From assembly GCF_000730425.1 (NCBI RefSeq), contig NZ_CP008896.1, forward strand, positions 4,960,001 to 5,024,000: a stretch of DNA of 64,000 nt, in the 5' to 3' direction. Under the pieces are notes generated by a model. It was not told the DNA's origin and did no database searches. It saw only the letters and a list, made by a program, of their open reading frames with translations. Source of the stretch: Pseudomonas fluorescens (lineage in GTDB: Bacteria; Pseudomonadota; Gammaproteobacteria; Pseudomonadales; Pseudomonadaceae). Both the position numbers and the translations under genes were made by a program. This document shows positions 16,449 through 24,524 of this stretch, piece by piece. Numbering within the stretch: the stretch's first letter is position 1; each line of letters opens with the position of its first letter.

Positions 16449-18586
16449 GGCGTAGTCTTCCGTGTAGGGGTGAGCAGAGAGGGGCGGGACACACCGATAT
16501 GTTCATCTTTCACCACCGGGCGCATGGCGATAAATACCTCCGCCTCTTCACCCGGCTTGAGCCAGGCCCGTGGCCAGACACTCACGGCCAGGGTCTGGGA
16601 GTTACTGCATTCGTTCTCGTCGATGCGCACGTTGCGGTTGAACTGGTTACGCATCACCACCACCGCTACGTTGAACTGCGGGCCGGCGTACCACTGGCTG
16701 CGCTCGGTATTGAGCGCCAACAGGTCACGGGTGCTGCACAAGGTGTTCAGTCCCAGCGGTATGGGCGCGGCCTTGAATGTGTTGGGCACTTGCCCGGTCG
16801 CCAGGTAGGCGAGCGCACGGGTGATGTCGCTGCGCTTGATCACCGGCTGGTGCTCGGCATAGCGCCTGGCCAAGGGTTTGAGGGCTGCCTGCAGTTCCAC
16901 CTGGTCTTCCTGGGGCAGGTAGCGTGACGGGTCGGCCTGGTCGCCGATCACGCGTGGGGTCAGGATAAACAGGCGTTCGCGGCGGTTGTTCTTGCGCTCG
17001 GTGGCGGAGAACAGCGTCTTGCCCAGCAAGGGGATATCGCCCAGCACTGGCACTGTGTTCCGTCTATCGACGCTTTCGGTGACATGGAACCCGCCGACCA
17101 CCAGCGAACGTTTTTCCGCCATTACCGCCTGGGTGCTGACCTTGCCTCGGAGTACATCGGGGCCGATGCGTTCGGGGTTGGTTTCGTCGAAGTTACCGTC
17201 CTCAATGTCCACCGCCAAGTGGACCTGATGGCTGCCGCGGGAGGTGATAACCCGAGGTACCACCTGGAAACTGGTACCCACGGTGATGGGCAAGATGGTC
17301 GCGTTTTCGACGCCTGCGGTCAGGTATTGGGTGCGATTGAAGTCGATCACCGCAGGCTGGTTTTCCAGGGTCAGCACCGATGGATTGGACACCATGGTCG
17401 CCAGTCCCTTGGCCTCCAGAGCACGTATATCGGCGTAGAAACGGTCGCGGTTTTCGATCGACAGTTGTGATGAGGTGCCCGGTGCCATATTCACACCCGC
17501 GCGAAAGCGGCTGTTCTGAAAACCCCAGTTGACCCCGAACTCGCGCAGCTGCGTGCGCTCGATATCGAGGATGATGGCATCGATCTCCACCAGTTTGCGC
17601 GCCACATCAAGCTGGGCAATCAGCTCGCGATACATTGCCTGGCGCTCCGGCAGGTCATAGATCAGCACGGTGTTGTTGCGTACATCCGCTTCGACACGGA
17701 TCTTGCCTCTTGCCACCGGAGCCCTGGCGGTGAGCGACATGCCTGGATTCATCTGCCCAAGGGAGGCAGGTGCGCCGAGCATCTGGTCCAGCATCGGATT
17801 GCCCAGGCGGGGGAGGACCGGGGTGACAGGCGAGGGTTGGGCTGACGAGCCAGGTCGCGGATTCATCGACGAGAGGATGGTGTTGTCCCGAGGCTCCAAT
17901 AACCCTCGCAACATGCTGGCCACCCCCGGTATGAGCAATTTTTCGCCGCGATAGTCGATCGGGCGATCTGCCGCGTTGGCGAACTTCAGCGGGAAAGTCA
18001 GCACACTCTGTTTTTCGTCAGGGGATTTGCGCTGGCTGCTGAACTGTTTGATCTGATCGATATAGCGCTTGGGGCCTGACACCAGCACCACGCCATCGTC
18101 GGGTAGCTCGCCCCAGCCGAAACGGCTATCGAGCAGGCCAATGTCGGTCAAGGCCTGCTTCAAGTCAGCGACGGTTTCGGATGAGACCTCCAGGCGTGCG
18201 GACTCCTGCTGGTCCAGGGTGCTGATGTACAGCGTATTGTTGTACATGTACCACTGGAAGCGGTGCTCTACTCCCAACCGGTCGAGCATTGACTGCGGAG
18301 TATTGGCGCGTATCTTGCCATTGACGTTACCTTCGAGCAGGCCGTCGATCTGCAATTGTGTGCCAAAGGTTTGGGCGAAGTCCTCCAGTACATCGCGTAC
18401 CGGTTTATGTTCGGCTTCATAGGCATAGGCGGTGTTTTTCCATTCGGCGGGGATCGCGGCGAGCGTGCTATGCAGAGGCATCAGCAACCCGAGCAACACC
18501 AGCGGGCATCGCCAATGGGCTCTTGTTCGGGTTTCAGTGGGCGAGACGGTACGCAAGCGAATACGCTTGTGGTTCTTGTTGTTCAT
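16445..18586 (-). CDS. hrcC: T3SS outer-membrane secretin HrcC (SctC)
   Basis: 713 residues. After a basic leader the signal peptide LVLLGLLMPLHSTLAA ends near residue 43; N-domains follow (YAYEAEHKPVRDVLEDFAQ), then NolW-type repeats and the secretin core with VRGKV/MAEKRSLVVGGFHV and VPVLGDIPLLGKTLF. It forms the outer-membrane ring through which the pilus emerges. A proline-rich insert (about 235-265) separates the N1 and later domains. Confidence 0.96.
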   Translation of the reverse strand: MNNKNHKRIRLRTVSPTETRTRAHWRCPLVLLGLLMPLHSTLAAIPAEWKNTAYAYEAEHKPVRDVLEDFAQTFGTQLQIDGLLEGNVNGKIRANTPQSMLDRLGVEHRFQWYMYNNTLYISTLDQQESARLEVSSETVADLKQALTDIGLLDSRFGWGELPDDGVVLVSGPKRYIDQIKQFSSQRKSPDEKQSVLTFPLKFANAADRPIDYRGEKLLIPGVASMLRGLLEPRDNTILSSMNPRPGSSAQPSPVTPVLPRLGNPMLDQMLGAPASLGQMNPGMSLTARAPVARGKIRVEADVRNNTVLIYDLPERQAMYRELIAQLDVARKLVEIDAIILDIERTQLREFGVNWGFQNSRFRAGVNMAPGTSSQLSIENRDRFYADIRALEAKGLATMVSNPSVLTLENQPAVIDFNRTQYLTAGVENATILPITVGTSFQVVPRVITSRGSHQVHLAVDIEDGNFDETNPERIGPDVLRGKVSTQAVMAEKRSLVVGGFHVTESVDRRNTVPVLGDIPLLGKTLFSATERKNNRRERLFILTPRVIGDQADPSRYLPQEDQVELQAALKPLARRYAEHQPVIKRSDITRALAYLATGQVPNTFKAAPIPLGLNTLCSTRDLLALNTERSQWYAGPQFNVAVVVMRNQFNRNVRIDENECSNSQTLAVSVWPRAWLKPGEEAEVFIAMRPVVKDEHIGVSRPSLLTPTRKTTP

Positions 18587-18600
18587 GGGGCGTTCTCTGA

Positions 18601-19011
18601 TTAGTGCGGCAGCAGCCGTAGCGAGGTAGGAGTGAACTTCTGCGTTGACCTGGCAAAGCGTGCGACCACCGCACGCCAGGTGTCGCGTTGGTTGAGCAGG
18701 GACTCGATACCATCAAGCAATTGTTTTTCACTGTGCCCGGCGTGTAGGCATTGAACCAGCCAGAGTGTGCCGCAGCCTGGTGCCTGGCTGAGCGCGCCGT
18801 GGAAGTGATCCAGGCTGGCGCCTCCTGGCCGCATCCAACTGGCCAGGAGTGATTTGTCAGGTCGACTGCGGGTCAGTTGCACACTCAGCAGCAGTATTTG
18901 CGCATGGCGTCGCAGGTTGATCTCATCGTCGCCTTCAAACACGATGAGTTGTTCTTGGCTGCTGTTCAGCCATTGAGTAATTAGATCGCTCAATTTACTG
19001 GAAACTTTCAA
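18601..19011 (-). CDS. hrpG: T3SS chaperone-like regulator HrpG
   Basis: 136 residues, soluble, CesT-chaperone size. In P. syringae HrpG binds HrpV and frees HrpS. No ATG is available near the start: the frame begins at TTG (19011), overlapping the hrpF stop by 17 nt, with another TTG six codons in. Identified by order (hrpF-hrpG-hrcC) and by a general resemblance in size and composition. Confidence 0.75.
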   Translation of the reverse strand: MKVSSKLSDLITQWLNSSQEQLIVFEGDDEINLRRHAQILLLSVQLTRSRPDKSLLASWMRPGGASLDHFHGALSQAPGCGTLWLVQCLHAGHSEKQLLDGIESLLNQRDTWRAVVARFARSTQKFTPTSLRLLPH

Positions 19012-19213
19012 AAGTGGTCTTGAGCATCATGTGGTTGGCGCGACCTTGCTCATGATAGGCCATGTCCGAGAAGAAAATATGTTCTGATAGTTTGTAAAAC
19101 AGTTCGGCGTCTCCCCCCAGTTCTATTGCGTCTTTGGCACTGGCTTCAAGATCTTTTTGTACTTTGTTGCCTGTGTGTAAAAGTTGGCGTGACAGGTCAC
19201 TGAAAAAGTTCAT
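18995..19213 (-). CDS. hrpF: T3SS small protein HrpF
   Basis: 72 residues, helical, acidic (ASAKDAIELGGDAELFYKLS), about the size of P. syringae HrpF (about 74). First gene of the hrpC-type operon, 27 nt downstream of a near-consensus hrp box. ATG at 19213 has GAGG about 7 nt upstream, so the longer frame from 19294 is not needed. HrpF-like proteins may act as a cochaperone of the pilin/needle. Confidence 0.8.
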   Translation of the reverse strand: MNFFSDLSRQLLHTGNKVQKDLEASAKDAIELGGDAELFYKLSEHIFFSDMAYHEQGRANHMMLKTTFESFQ

Positions 19214-19236
19214 AAGTTTTCCTCTTGTGTACGATT

Positions 19237-19265
19237 GTCGTGGTGTTAATTGGCTACTCAGTTCC
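19237..19265 (-). promoter_or_regulatory. Degenerate hrp box upstream of hrpF-hrpG-hrcC-hrpT-hrpV
   Basis: On the minus strand GGAACT (19265-19260), 16-nt spacer, CCAC (19243-19240), then GAC instead of NNA. The T in GGAACT is a common variant; the final A is missing. It ends 23 nt before hrpF. Confidence 0.7.
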
Positions 19266-19301
19266 TTTGTGTAATGAGTTGTGTGTAACGACATGTTGCT
19301 T

Positions 19302-19883
19302 TCAGAGGCTGGGTCTTAGGGTTGAAAGTGCTTCGAGCATCGAACTCCAACTGATGTAATAGTCGCCTTCGTCTGTTTTAAGTACGAGTGTTTGAGGCTT
19401 GAGCGTTTCGTCAGGCAGCAGGCGCCAGGCCGTGGCGCCATGGCGGGCAAGACAGCGTTTTGCTTCTTCAATTTCATGCGGATGGCAAAATAGCGTCGCG
19501 TTGACCTCGGGGACCAGGCTTGCCAGCAGTTGTTTGATCATGGCAGCCAGGCGTCTGGAATCCGGCGTGTCGTCAAGCAATAAGCGAATGGCCTGGATGG
19601 CGATTGAGGTTGCGTGCTGTTCAAGATCGTCACACATCTGCTGCCGGTCGATTTTCCAGCGGTTCAGTTGAGCATCGGCGCGTTGCCAGAACTCAAGGGA
19701 AAGCTTGTGCAAGTGCGCCTCGGATTGCTCTTTAGCCAGGTTCAGTATTTCATTTGCTTGGGCCCGGGCGCGGCTCAGCAACTGGTCGGCCTGGACATAA
19801 TCGGCAAGGGTTTCCCTTGGGATCAGGGCTTGCGGCGGCCTTTGGGCGTCCGCACACAGGGTGATTTTGCGTCGGGCCAGCAT
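19302..19883 (-). CDS. hrpE: T3SS stator protein HrpE (SctL)
   Basis: 193 residues, FliH/YscL family: a helical Ala/Gln/Arg-rich N-terminal half (DQLLSRARAQANEILNLAKE) and a C-terminal domain that holds and restrains the ATPase HrcN and connects it to HrcQ. ATG at 19883 has GGAG 7 nt upstream. Last gene of the pilin candidate-hrpB-hrcJ-hrpD-hrpE operon. Confidence 0.87.
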   Translation of the reverse strand: MLARRKITLCADAQRPPQALIPRETLADYVQADQLLSRARAQANEILNLAKEQSEAHLHKLSLEFWQRADAQLNRWKIDRQQMCDDLEQHATSIAIQAIRLLLDDTPDSRRLAAMIKQLLASLVPEVNATLFCHPHEIEEAKRCLARHGATAWRLLPDETLKPQTLVLKTDEGDYYISWSSMLEALSTLRPSL

Positions 19884-19885
19884 TG

Positions 19886-20470
19886 TTATGCTCCTTGCTC
19901 GTGCGAGCCAGGGGAGGTGGTATCGTGGGTCGTTGCGGTGGCGCGCCAGACAACGGCTTGCCACAGGGTGTTGAGCCGGCTGTTGCTGTGTTCGAGGGAT
20001 AAGGTGGTTTTTTCCATTTCTATCACCCGCTCACAGGGAAAGCGCAGTCGAAGACGTTGCCACGTAGCGGGGTTCAGCCAGGTACGCAGCAGTTGCAACG
20101 GGTCATCTTTGTATAAAAGCATGTCAGGAGGCAGCGCCTTGGAAAGCCCTATGCACCATTGGTGGTGGCTTTTGCTTAGCGGGGCGGCATCTTCGGGGCG
20201 ACAGGTACTCTGAAGCAGCGCGAGCATCAAGTTGAGTTGTTCCGTTGAGGCAAGCGCCAGTCGTACTTCTGTGGGGTGAGGCGCAGGGGGCAGGCACGGA
20301 GCGATGGCCGCAATGGCGCTTGGCACCAGGCTTGCCATGCGCTCAAGCGCATCAATGGCAGGGAACCTGTCAGGGGATCTCCAGGATTGATGTGAAGGTT
20401 TCCAGGGGAACGCCCACCAATGTGCCCAGGCTAGATGGTCACTTATCGAGTAAGGGGCTCTAGGTGTCAT
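19886..20470 (-). CDS. hrpD: T3SS sorting-platform protein HrpD (SctK-like)
   Basis: 194 residues, soluble, Trp-rich at the N-terminus (WAHWWAFPWKPSHQSW). Identified by position between hrcJ and hrpE, where SctK adaptors linking the inner ring to HrcQ are encoded. Overlaps hrcJ by 11 nt, 2 nt before hrpE. The family diverges fast, so position is the main evidence. Confidence 0.78.
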   Translation of the reverse strand: MTPRAPYSISDHLAWAHWWAFPWKPSHQSWRSPDRFPAIDALERMASLVPSAIAAIAPCLPPAPHPTEVRLALASTEQLNLMLALLQSTCRPEDAAPLSKSHHQWCIGLSKALPPDMLLYKDDPLQLLRTWLNPATWQRLRLRFPCERVIEMEKTTLSLEHSNSRLNTLWQAVVWRATATTHDTTSPGSHEQGA

Positions 20471-21254
20471 GGGAACGCGCGGCGGGTTGCTCAGGGGGGA
20501 GCGTTCGTTGCTGTTGTTGGCGGTAGCGCAAGAACAGTAGGGTGGCTACTGCCAGCATCAGTCCCAGTAACGATAATGAAACGCTTGAGCGCCAAAAGCC
20601 GAGGTTCTCCCCAGGCACCAGGAAAGGCCCGAAATAGACCAGGCGTTGTTGCTCCTGATACGTAGTGGCGGGTACGAATATCACCGTGAGTTTCTGCGGG
20701 TTTTCTTCCGCACTGGTCATGCCGGGAATACTGCTCGCTACCAGTCGACGGACACGTGCACGGATATTGTCGGGATCAAGGCGCGGATCGTGCTTGATGA
20801 ACACTGAAGCCGATGCGGGCTGGATCGGTTCTCCCGGTGCGATGCGCTCGGGCAGTACAACGTGTACGCGCGCGACAATCACCCCATCTATCTTAGATAG
20901 AGTGGCCTCAAGCTCCTGGGACAACGCATAGATGTAGCGGGCTCGCTCTTCCAGGGGTGTTGAGATAACACCTTCTTTACGAAACGTCTCGCCTAGCGTG
21001 GTGCGGGCGGTTCGAGGCAGGCCGGCAGCGTCCAGCGTACGTACGGCACGGCCAATGTCGATTGCATCGACAACCACTACAACGCCATCTTTTGCGGGGA
21101 CTTTCTGGGCGCGGATATGTTTGTCTGCCAGTTCCGCAATAACTTCATTGGCCTCTTGTTCGGAGAGTTTGCGATGGAGTTCAACACGGTCACTACAGCC
21201 GCTCAGAATAAACGTCAGAGATAAAAAAAACGCGATGGGCAAGAAGCGGTTCAT
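20460..21254 (-). CDS. hrcJ: T3SS inner-membrane ring lipoprotein HrcJ (SctJ)
   Basis: 264 residues of the YscJ/PrgK family: lipoprotein signal ending in LSGC (Cys about residue 20), two ring-building domains (EVIAELADKHIRAQKV; VHVVLPERIAPGEPI) and one C-terminal membrane helix (about 221-241). With HrpQ it forms the inner-membrane ring. Confidence 0.96.
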   Translation of the reverse strand: MNRFLPIAFFLSLTFILSGCSDRVELHRKLSEQEANEVIAELADKHIRAQKVPAKDGVVVVVDAIDIGRAVRTLDAAGLPRTARTTLGETFRKEGVISTPLEERARYIYALSQELEATLSKIDGVIVARVHVVLPERIAPGEPIQPASASVFIKHDPRLDPDNIRARVRRLVASSIPGMTSAEENPQKLTVIFVPATTYQEQQRLVYFGPFLVPGENLGFWRSSVSLSLLGLMLAVATLLFLRYRQQQQRTLPPEQPAARSHDT

Positions 21255-21260
21255 TGTCTG

Positions 21261-21632
21261 CTACTGCAAGTTACAGATTTTGTCGATGCATTGGGTAGTC
21301 TTGCCAAGGCTCTTGACCAGGATCTGTGAAAGAAATAACGAATTGGAAAGTTGATTGGGGAATTTGGTCAGTTCGCTTTTATCTGCGTTTTTGCTTATTG
21401 ACCTCAAGCTTCTGGATATACGATCTGTTGATTTGACCAGTTGATTGGATGCTTCGAGCAAGATGTTCGATCCGCTTGGACTGGCTGTCGCGCGTGTCGG
21501 CGACGCTGAGTGTTCAAGTGTCGAGGTAAAAAAATCGATATCTGCTTTTGAGGTTGAAAAGTCAGAGGTGGCGTTAGAAGTTCTTAGACCATTGTATCCA
21601 GATGAAAAACGCTCCATTTCCTTTATTTGCAT
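21261..21632 (-). CDS. hrpB: T3SS inner rod protein HrpB (SctI-like)
   Basis: 123 residues, Ser/Asn-rich, helical C-terminal third (LFLSQILVKSLGKTTQCIDK), no signal peptide. Lies 6 nt before hrcJ, the place of the inner-rod gene hrpB. Markedly AT-richer than its neighbours, as is the whole 21.3-23.4 kb stretch. SD is weak for the ATG at 21632; another in-frame ATG is five codons in. Confidence 0.8.
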   Translation of the reverse strand: MQIKEMERFSSGYNGLRTSNATSDFSTSKADIDFFTSTLEHSASPTRATASPSGSNILLEASNQLVKSTDRISRSLRSISKNADKSELTKFPNQLSNSLFLSQILVKSLGKTTQCIDKICNLQ

Positions 21633-21704
21633 ATAAGACCTGCTGTGTGATTTTACGTTGGAGGAATAGTGGAGGGGGGCGCAGCTTCACTCGGCGTAAG
21701 TAAA

Positions 21705-21730
21705 CCTCTCCGATTGATAAATCGGAGAGG
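21705..21730. terminator. Hairpin between pilin candidate and hrpB (attenuator?)
   Basis: Perfect 10-bp stem CCTCTCCGAT (21705-21714) / ATCGGAGAGG (21721-21730) with a 6-nt loop, starting 9 nt after the stop of the 57-codon ORF. The following U-run on the minus strand is short (TTTACTTA), so partial termination or 3'-end protection of the first cistron is more likely than full termination. Confidence 0.65.
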
Positions 21731-21739
21731 GAATTACTA

Positions 21740-21913
21740 TTACTGCCGTGCTTGAATGGTCGCTTTTTTGTATGAGTCTCTCTTGGCCTCATTCATATCT
21801 TTTGCACCTTGAAGCTGATCAGCTTTTGCCTGCTGTTTTTCCTGCTCCATAGGGTCGCCGAATGCGCCGGAGGCCATGTTACTAAAGCTGTTTGAACCTA
21901 TGCCATTGATCAT
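21740..21913 (-). CDS. Candidate Hrp pilin (HrpA-like), 57 residues
   Basis: ATG at 21913 has GGAG 8 nt upstream; stop TAA at 21740. The product has a flexible Gly/Ser/Asn-rich N-terminal third (MINGIGSNSFSNMASG) and a wholly helical, Gln/Lys/Ala-rich rest (EQEKQQAKADQLQGAKDM), no Cys and no signal peptide, as in Hrp pilins and needle subunits. It is the first gene after a perfect hrp box and lies between the activator gene and hrpB, exactly where P. syringae has hrpA. It is shorter than P. syringae HrpA (about 110). Homology cannot be shown by reading alone. Confidence 0.7.
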   Translation of the reverse strand: MINGIGSNSFSNMASGAFGDPMEQEKQQAKADQLQGAKDMNEAKRDSYKKATIQARQ

Positions 21914-22017
21914 AATTAAATCTCCAGGGTTGACTTTAAAAAAGCTCGCAGCTGGCCAGAGGTTAGTAACGTAACGTTTCAGCCGTTTTAGTGTACTAAC
22001 CTAAACGGGCTATAAAA

Positions 22018-22046
22018 TATGTGGCTAATGCCCTTGAAGTGGTTCC
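22018..22046 (-). promoter_or_regulatory. hrp box upstream of the pilin candidate-hrpB operon
   Basis: On the minus strand GGAACC (22046-22041), a 16-nt spacer and CCACATA (22024-22018), a perfect match to GGAACC-N15/16-CCACNNA. It leaves a leader of about 100 nt before the ATG at 21913. Confidence 0.92.
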
Positions 22047-22105
22047 TCTTATGTCTACATAACACATATCAAAATATTTCCATGTGCTGTACCCGGCTTA
22101 AGGTT

Positions 22106-23017
22106 TCAGGCCAGTGATATGGCCAATTGTTTCATTCGGTAATAAAGCGTGCGCTTGGCAATGCCCAAATCCAAGGCTGTGACATCCACATTGCAATCAT
22201 GGCGGCGTAGTGACTCTTCAATCAGAAGTTTCTCAATTTGCTGTAGTCTTTCCTTGAGTCCCACACCTATCTTTGGGTATTCAACTACGGCCTCTGCGAG
22301 CGGTGGCAAGTTCAACACAAAGCGTTTTGCCGCCGAGCGTAGTTCACGGATGTTTCCCAGCCAGGGATGGCACAGCAATTGTTGCAGCAATGTATTGGGA
22401 GCCAGCGGCACGGGTTGGTTGAAGCTCTCGGCCTCTTGGCGGACCAGGTGCAAAAACAGCGGAATGATGCGCTCGCGTTGATTGCGTAGGGCTGGGAGGT
22501 TGATATTGACAATGCTCAAGCGAAAATACAGATCCCGCCTGAACGCACCTTGTTCAACTCTTTCATCCAGAGAATGTTGGGCGGAGGCGATGATGCGTAT
22601 ATCCAGCGGTATGAAACGGGTAGAACCCAGGCGTTCAACGCCTCGGGACTCCAGCACGCGGAGCAACTTGGCTTGCAGCGTGAGTGGCATGCTGTCTATT
22701 TCGTCCAGGTATAAAGTACCCAGGTGAGCCGTTTCGATAAAACCAGCTCGTGATTGTGTCGCTCCGGTATAAGCTCCACTGTTGACGCCGAACAACTGGC
22801 TTTCGGCAAGCGTTTCCGGTATTGCGGCACAGTTGATAGCGACGAAATTGCCTTTTCGATTGGACAAACGGTGGACCCGTTGTGCCAGTCTATCTTTACC
22901 GGTGCCTGTCTCACCCAACAATAAAATGTCGACATTTTTTGCTGCAGTATTGTTGATAGTGCTCTCGATAACGGGGCACTCAGTAAGCGCTATGTCTGTT
23001 TCAAGGGCTGTCGACAT
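22106..23017 (-). CDS. rspR: Sigma-54 enhancer-binding activator of the T3SS (HrpR/HrpS, RspR type)
   Basis: 303 residues with no receiver or sensory domain: AAA+ domain with Walker A GETGTGKD (about 36-43), the sigma-54 contact loop GAYTGAT (about 81-87), Walker B GTLYLDEID (about 99-107), and a C-terminal Fis-type helix-turn-helix (DLGIAKRTLYYRMKQL). It should activate the RpoN promoter of rspL. P. syringae uses a HrpR-HrpS pair; only one gene is present here, as reported for P. fluorescens SBW25. GAFTGA reads GAYTGA, a tolerated variant. Confidence 0.92.
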   Translation of the reverse strand: MSTALETDIALTECPVIESTINNTAAKNVDILLLGETGTGKDRLAQRVHRLSNRKGNFVAINCAAIPETLAESQLFGVNSGAYTGATQSRAGFIETAHLGTLYLDEIDSMPLTLQAKLLRVLESRGVERLGSTRFIPLDIRIIASAQHSLDERVEQGAFRRDLYFRLSIVNINLPALRNQRERIIPLFLHLVRQEAESFNQPVPLAPNTLLQQLLCHPWLGNIRELRSAAKRFVLNLPPLAEAVVEYPKIGVGLKERLQQIEKLLIEESLRRHDCNVDVTALDLGIAKRTLYYRMKQLAISLA

Positions 23018-23401
23018 GTTGTTGTGGCTTCACTGTTGTGAGTCTGAGGTATTATTTTATCCTGGCAAGTAAATAGTAAATTATTTGGATTGTCATCGTG
23101 TGTGGAAGTGGAAATTGATGGTTGTGATGTGTGAATAAGTTTAATCGTTGAGGTCAAGTAGTAATAAAGTGTTTGCCAGGGAGGTAACTCTTATTGTTGA
23201 TAAGATTAATCCTAAAGTTTCCTTTGCTTTTCCTTTTTTATCTTTTTAAGCGGGAGTGTGGAGCTTGAAATTGGATGCTGTGGCGCGGTTATGTAAGTTT
23301 GTGTTTTGTGGGCGGGTTGTTCAGGCTAATAGTCAGTGCCCACAAAAAAGCCGATGCAGGGCATCGGCTTTTTATTCTATGGCTTGGGCCGTACAGGCGG
23401 C
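23018..23401. other. AT-rich intergenic stretch at the right edge of the T3SS
   Basis: About 380 nt, clearly AT-richer than the genome average, with no convincing ORF. It should contain the promoter of the activator gene (minus strand) and holds the ychF terminator at its right end. It marks the junction with housekeeping genes. Confidence 0.6.
23344..23375. terminator. Rho-independent terminator of ychF
   Basis: 10-bp stem AAGCCGATGC (23348-23357) / GCATCGGCTT (23361-23370), loop of 3, with A-run on one side and T-run on the other, so it can act in both directions. Confidence 0.9.
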
Positions 23402-24502
23402 TTAGACGTTGAAACGGAAGTGCATCACGTCGCCATCTTTGACGATGTATTCCTTGCCTTCCAGGCGCCATTTACCGGCTTCCTTGGCCCCGGCTTCACC
23501 CTTGAACTGGATAAAGTCGTTGTAGGCGATAACCTCGGCGCGGATAAAGCCTTTTTCGAAATCGGTGTGAATCACGCCTGCGGCTTGCGGCGCGGTGGCA
23601 CCGACCTTGACGGTCCAGGCGCGGACTTCTTCGACGCCGGCGGTGAAGTAGGTCTGCAGGTGTAGCATTTCATAGCCTGCACGGATCACACGGTTCAGGC
23701 CAGGCTCTTCCAGGCCCAGGGCCTCGAGGAACATGTCTTTCTCTTCGCCGTCTTCTAGTTCGGCGATTTCCGCTTCGATCTTGTTGCAAACCGGTACAAC
23801 CATCGCGCCTTCTTCCTCGGCAATGGCCAGGACCACGTCGAGCAGCGGGTTGTTCTCGAAACCGTCTTCGGCCACGTTGGCGATGTACATCACAGGCTTG
23901 GTGGTCAGCAGGTGGAAGCCTTTGATCACGGCCTTTTCGTCGGCGCTCATGTTCTTCATCAGGCTGCGAGCAGGCTTGCCCAGGGTGAAGTGAGCAATCA
24001 ACTGCTCCAGCAAGGCCTTCTGGACCACTGCGTCCTTGTCACCGCCCTTGGCGTTACGCGTGACCTTTTGCAGTTGCTTCTCGCAGCTGTCGAGGTCGGC
24101 GAAGATCAGTTCCAGGTCGATGATCTCGATATCGCGTTTCGGGTCGACGCTGTTGGAGACGTGAATCACGTTCTCGTCTTCAAAGCAGCGGACCACATGC
24201 GCAATGGCATCGGTTTCACGGATGTTGGCCAGGAACTTGTTGCCCAGGCCTTCACCTTTCGACGCGCCGGCTACCAGGCCTGCAATGTCGACGAACTCCA
24301 TGGTGGTCGGCAGGATGCGCTTGGGATTGACGATGGCCGCCAGGGCCTCCAGGCGCGGATCGGGCATCGGCACGATACCGGTATTGGGTTCGATGGTGCA
24401 GAAGGGGAAGTTCTCCGCCGCAATACCGGACTTGGTCAGGGCGTTGAACAGGGTGGACTTGCCGACGTTGGGCAGGCCGACGATGCCGCAATTGAATCCC
24501 AT
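23402..24502 (-). CDS. ychF: Redox-regulated ATPase YchF (Obg family)
   Basis: 366 residues. P-loop [14 protein letters not shown] near residue 9, switch DIAGLV, and the C-terminal TGS-like domain ([20 protein letters not shown]). YchF binds ribosomes and prefers ATP. Paired with pth, 22 nt upstream, the common bacterial arrangement. Confidence 0.97.
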   Translation of the reverse strand: MGFNCGIVGLPNVGKSTLFNALTKSGIAAENFPFCTIEPNTGIVPMPDPRLEALAAIVNPKRILPTTMEFVDIAGLVAGASKGEGLGNKFLANIRETDAIAHVVRCFEDENVIHVSNSVDPKRDIEIIDLELIFADLDSCEKQLQKVTRNAKGGDKDAVVQKALLEQLIAHFTLGKPARSLMKNMSADEKAVIKGFHLLTTKPVMYIANVAEDGFENNPLLDVVLAIAEEEGAMVVPVCNKIEAEIAELEDGEEKDMFLEALGLEEPGLNRVIRAGYEMLHLQTYFTAGVEEVRAWTVKVGATAPQAAGVIHTDFEKGFIRAEVIAYNDFIQFKGEAGAKEAGKWRLEGKEYIVKDGDVMHFRFNV

Positions 24503-24524
24503 GGTGTTTCCCCTCGGGTAAAAG

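Noticed and set aside
21574..21792. 72-codon minus-strand frame overlapping hrpB and the pilin candidate
   Set aside because: Basic, irregular composition, poor SD, overlaps two better frames and the hairpin; the 57-codon frame has the SD and hrp box.
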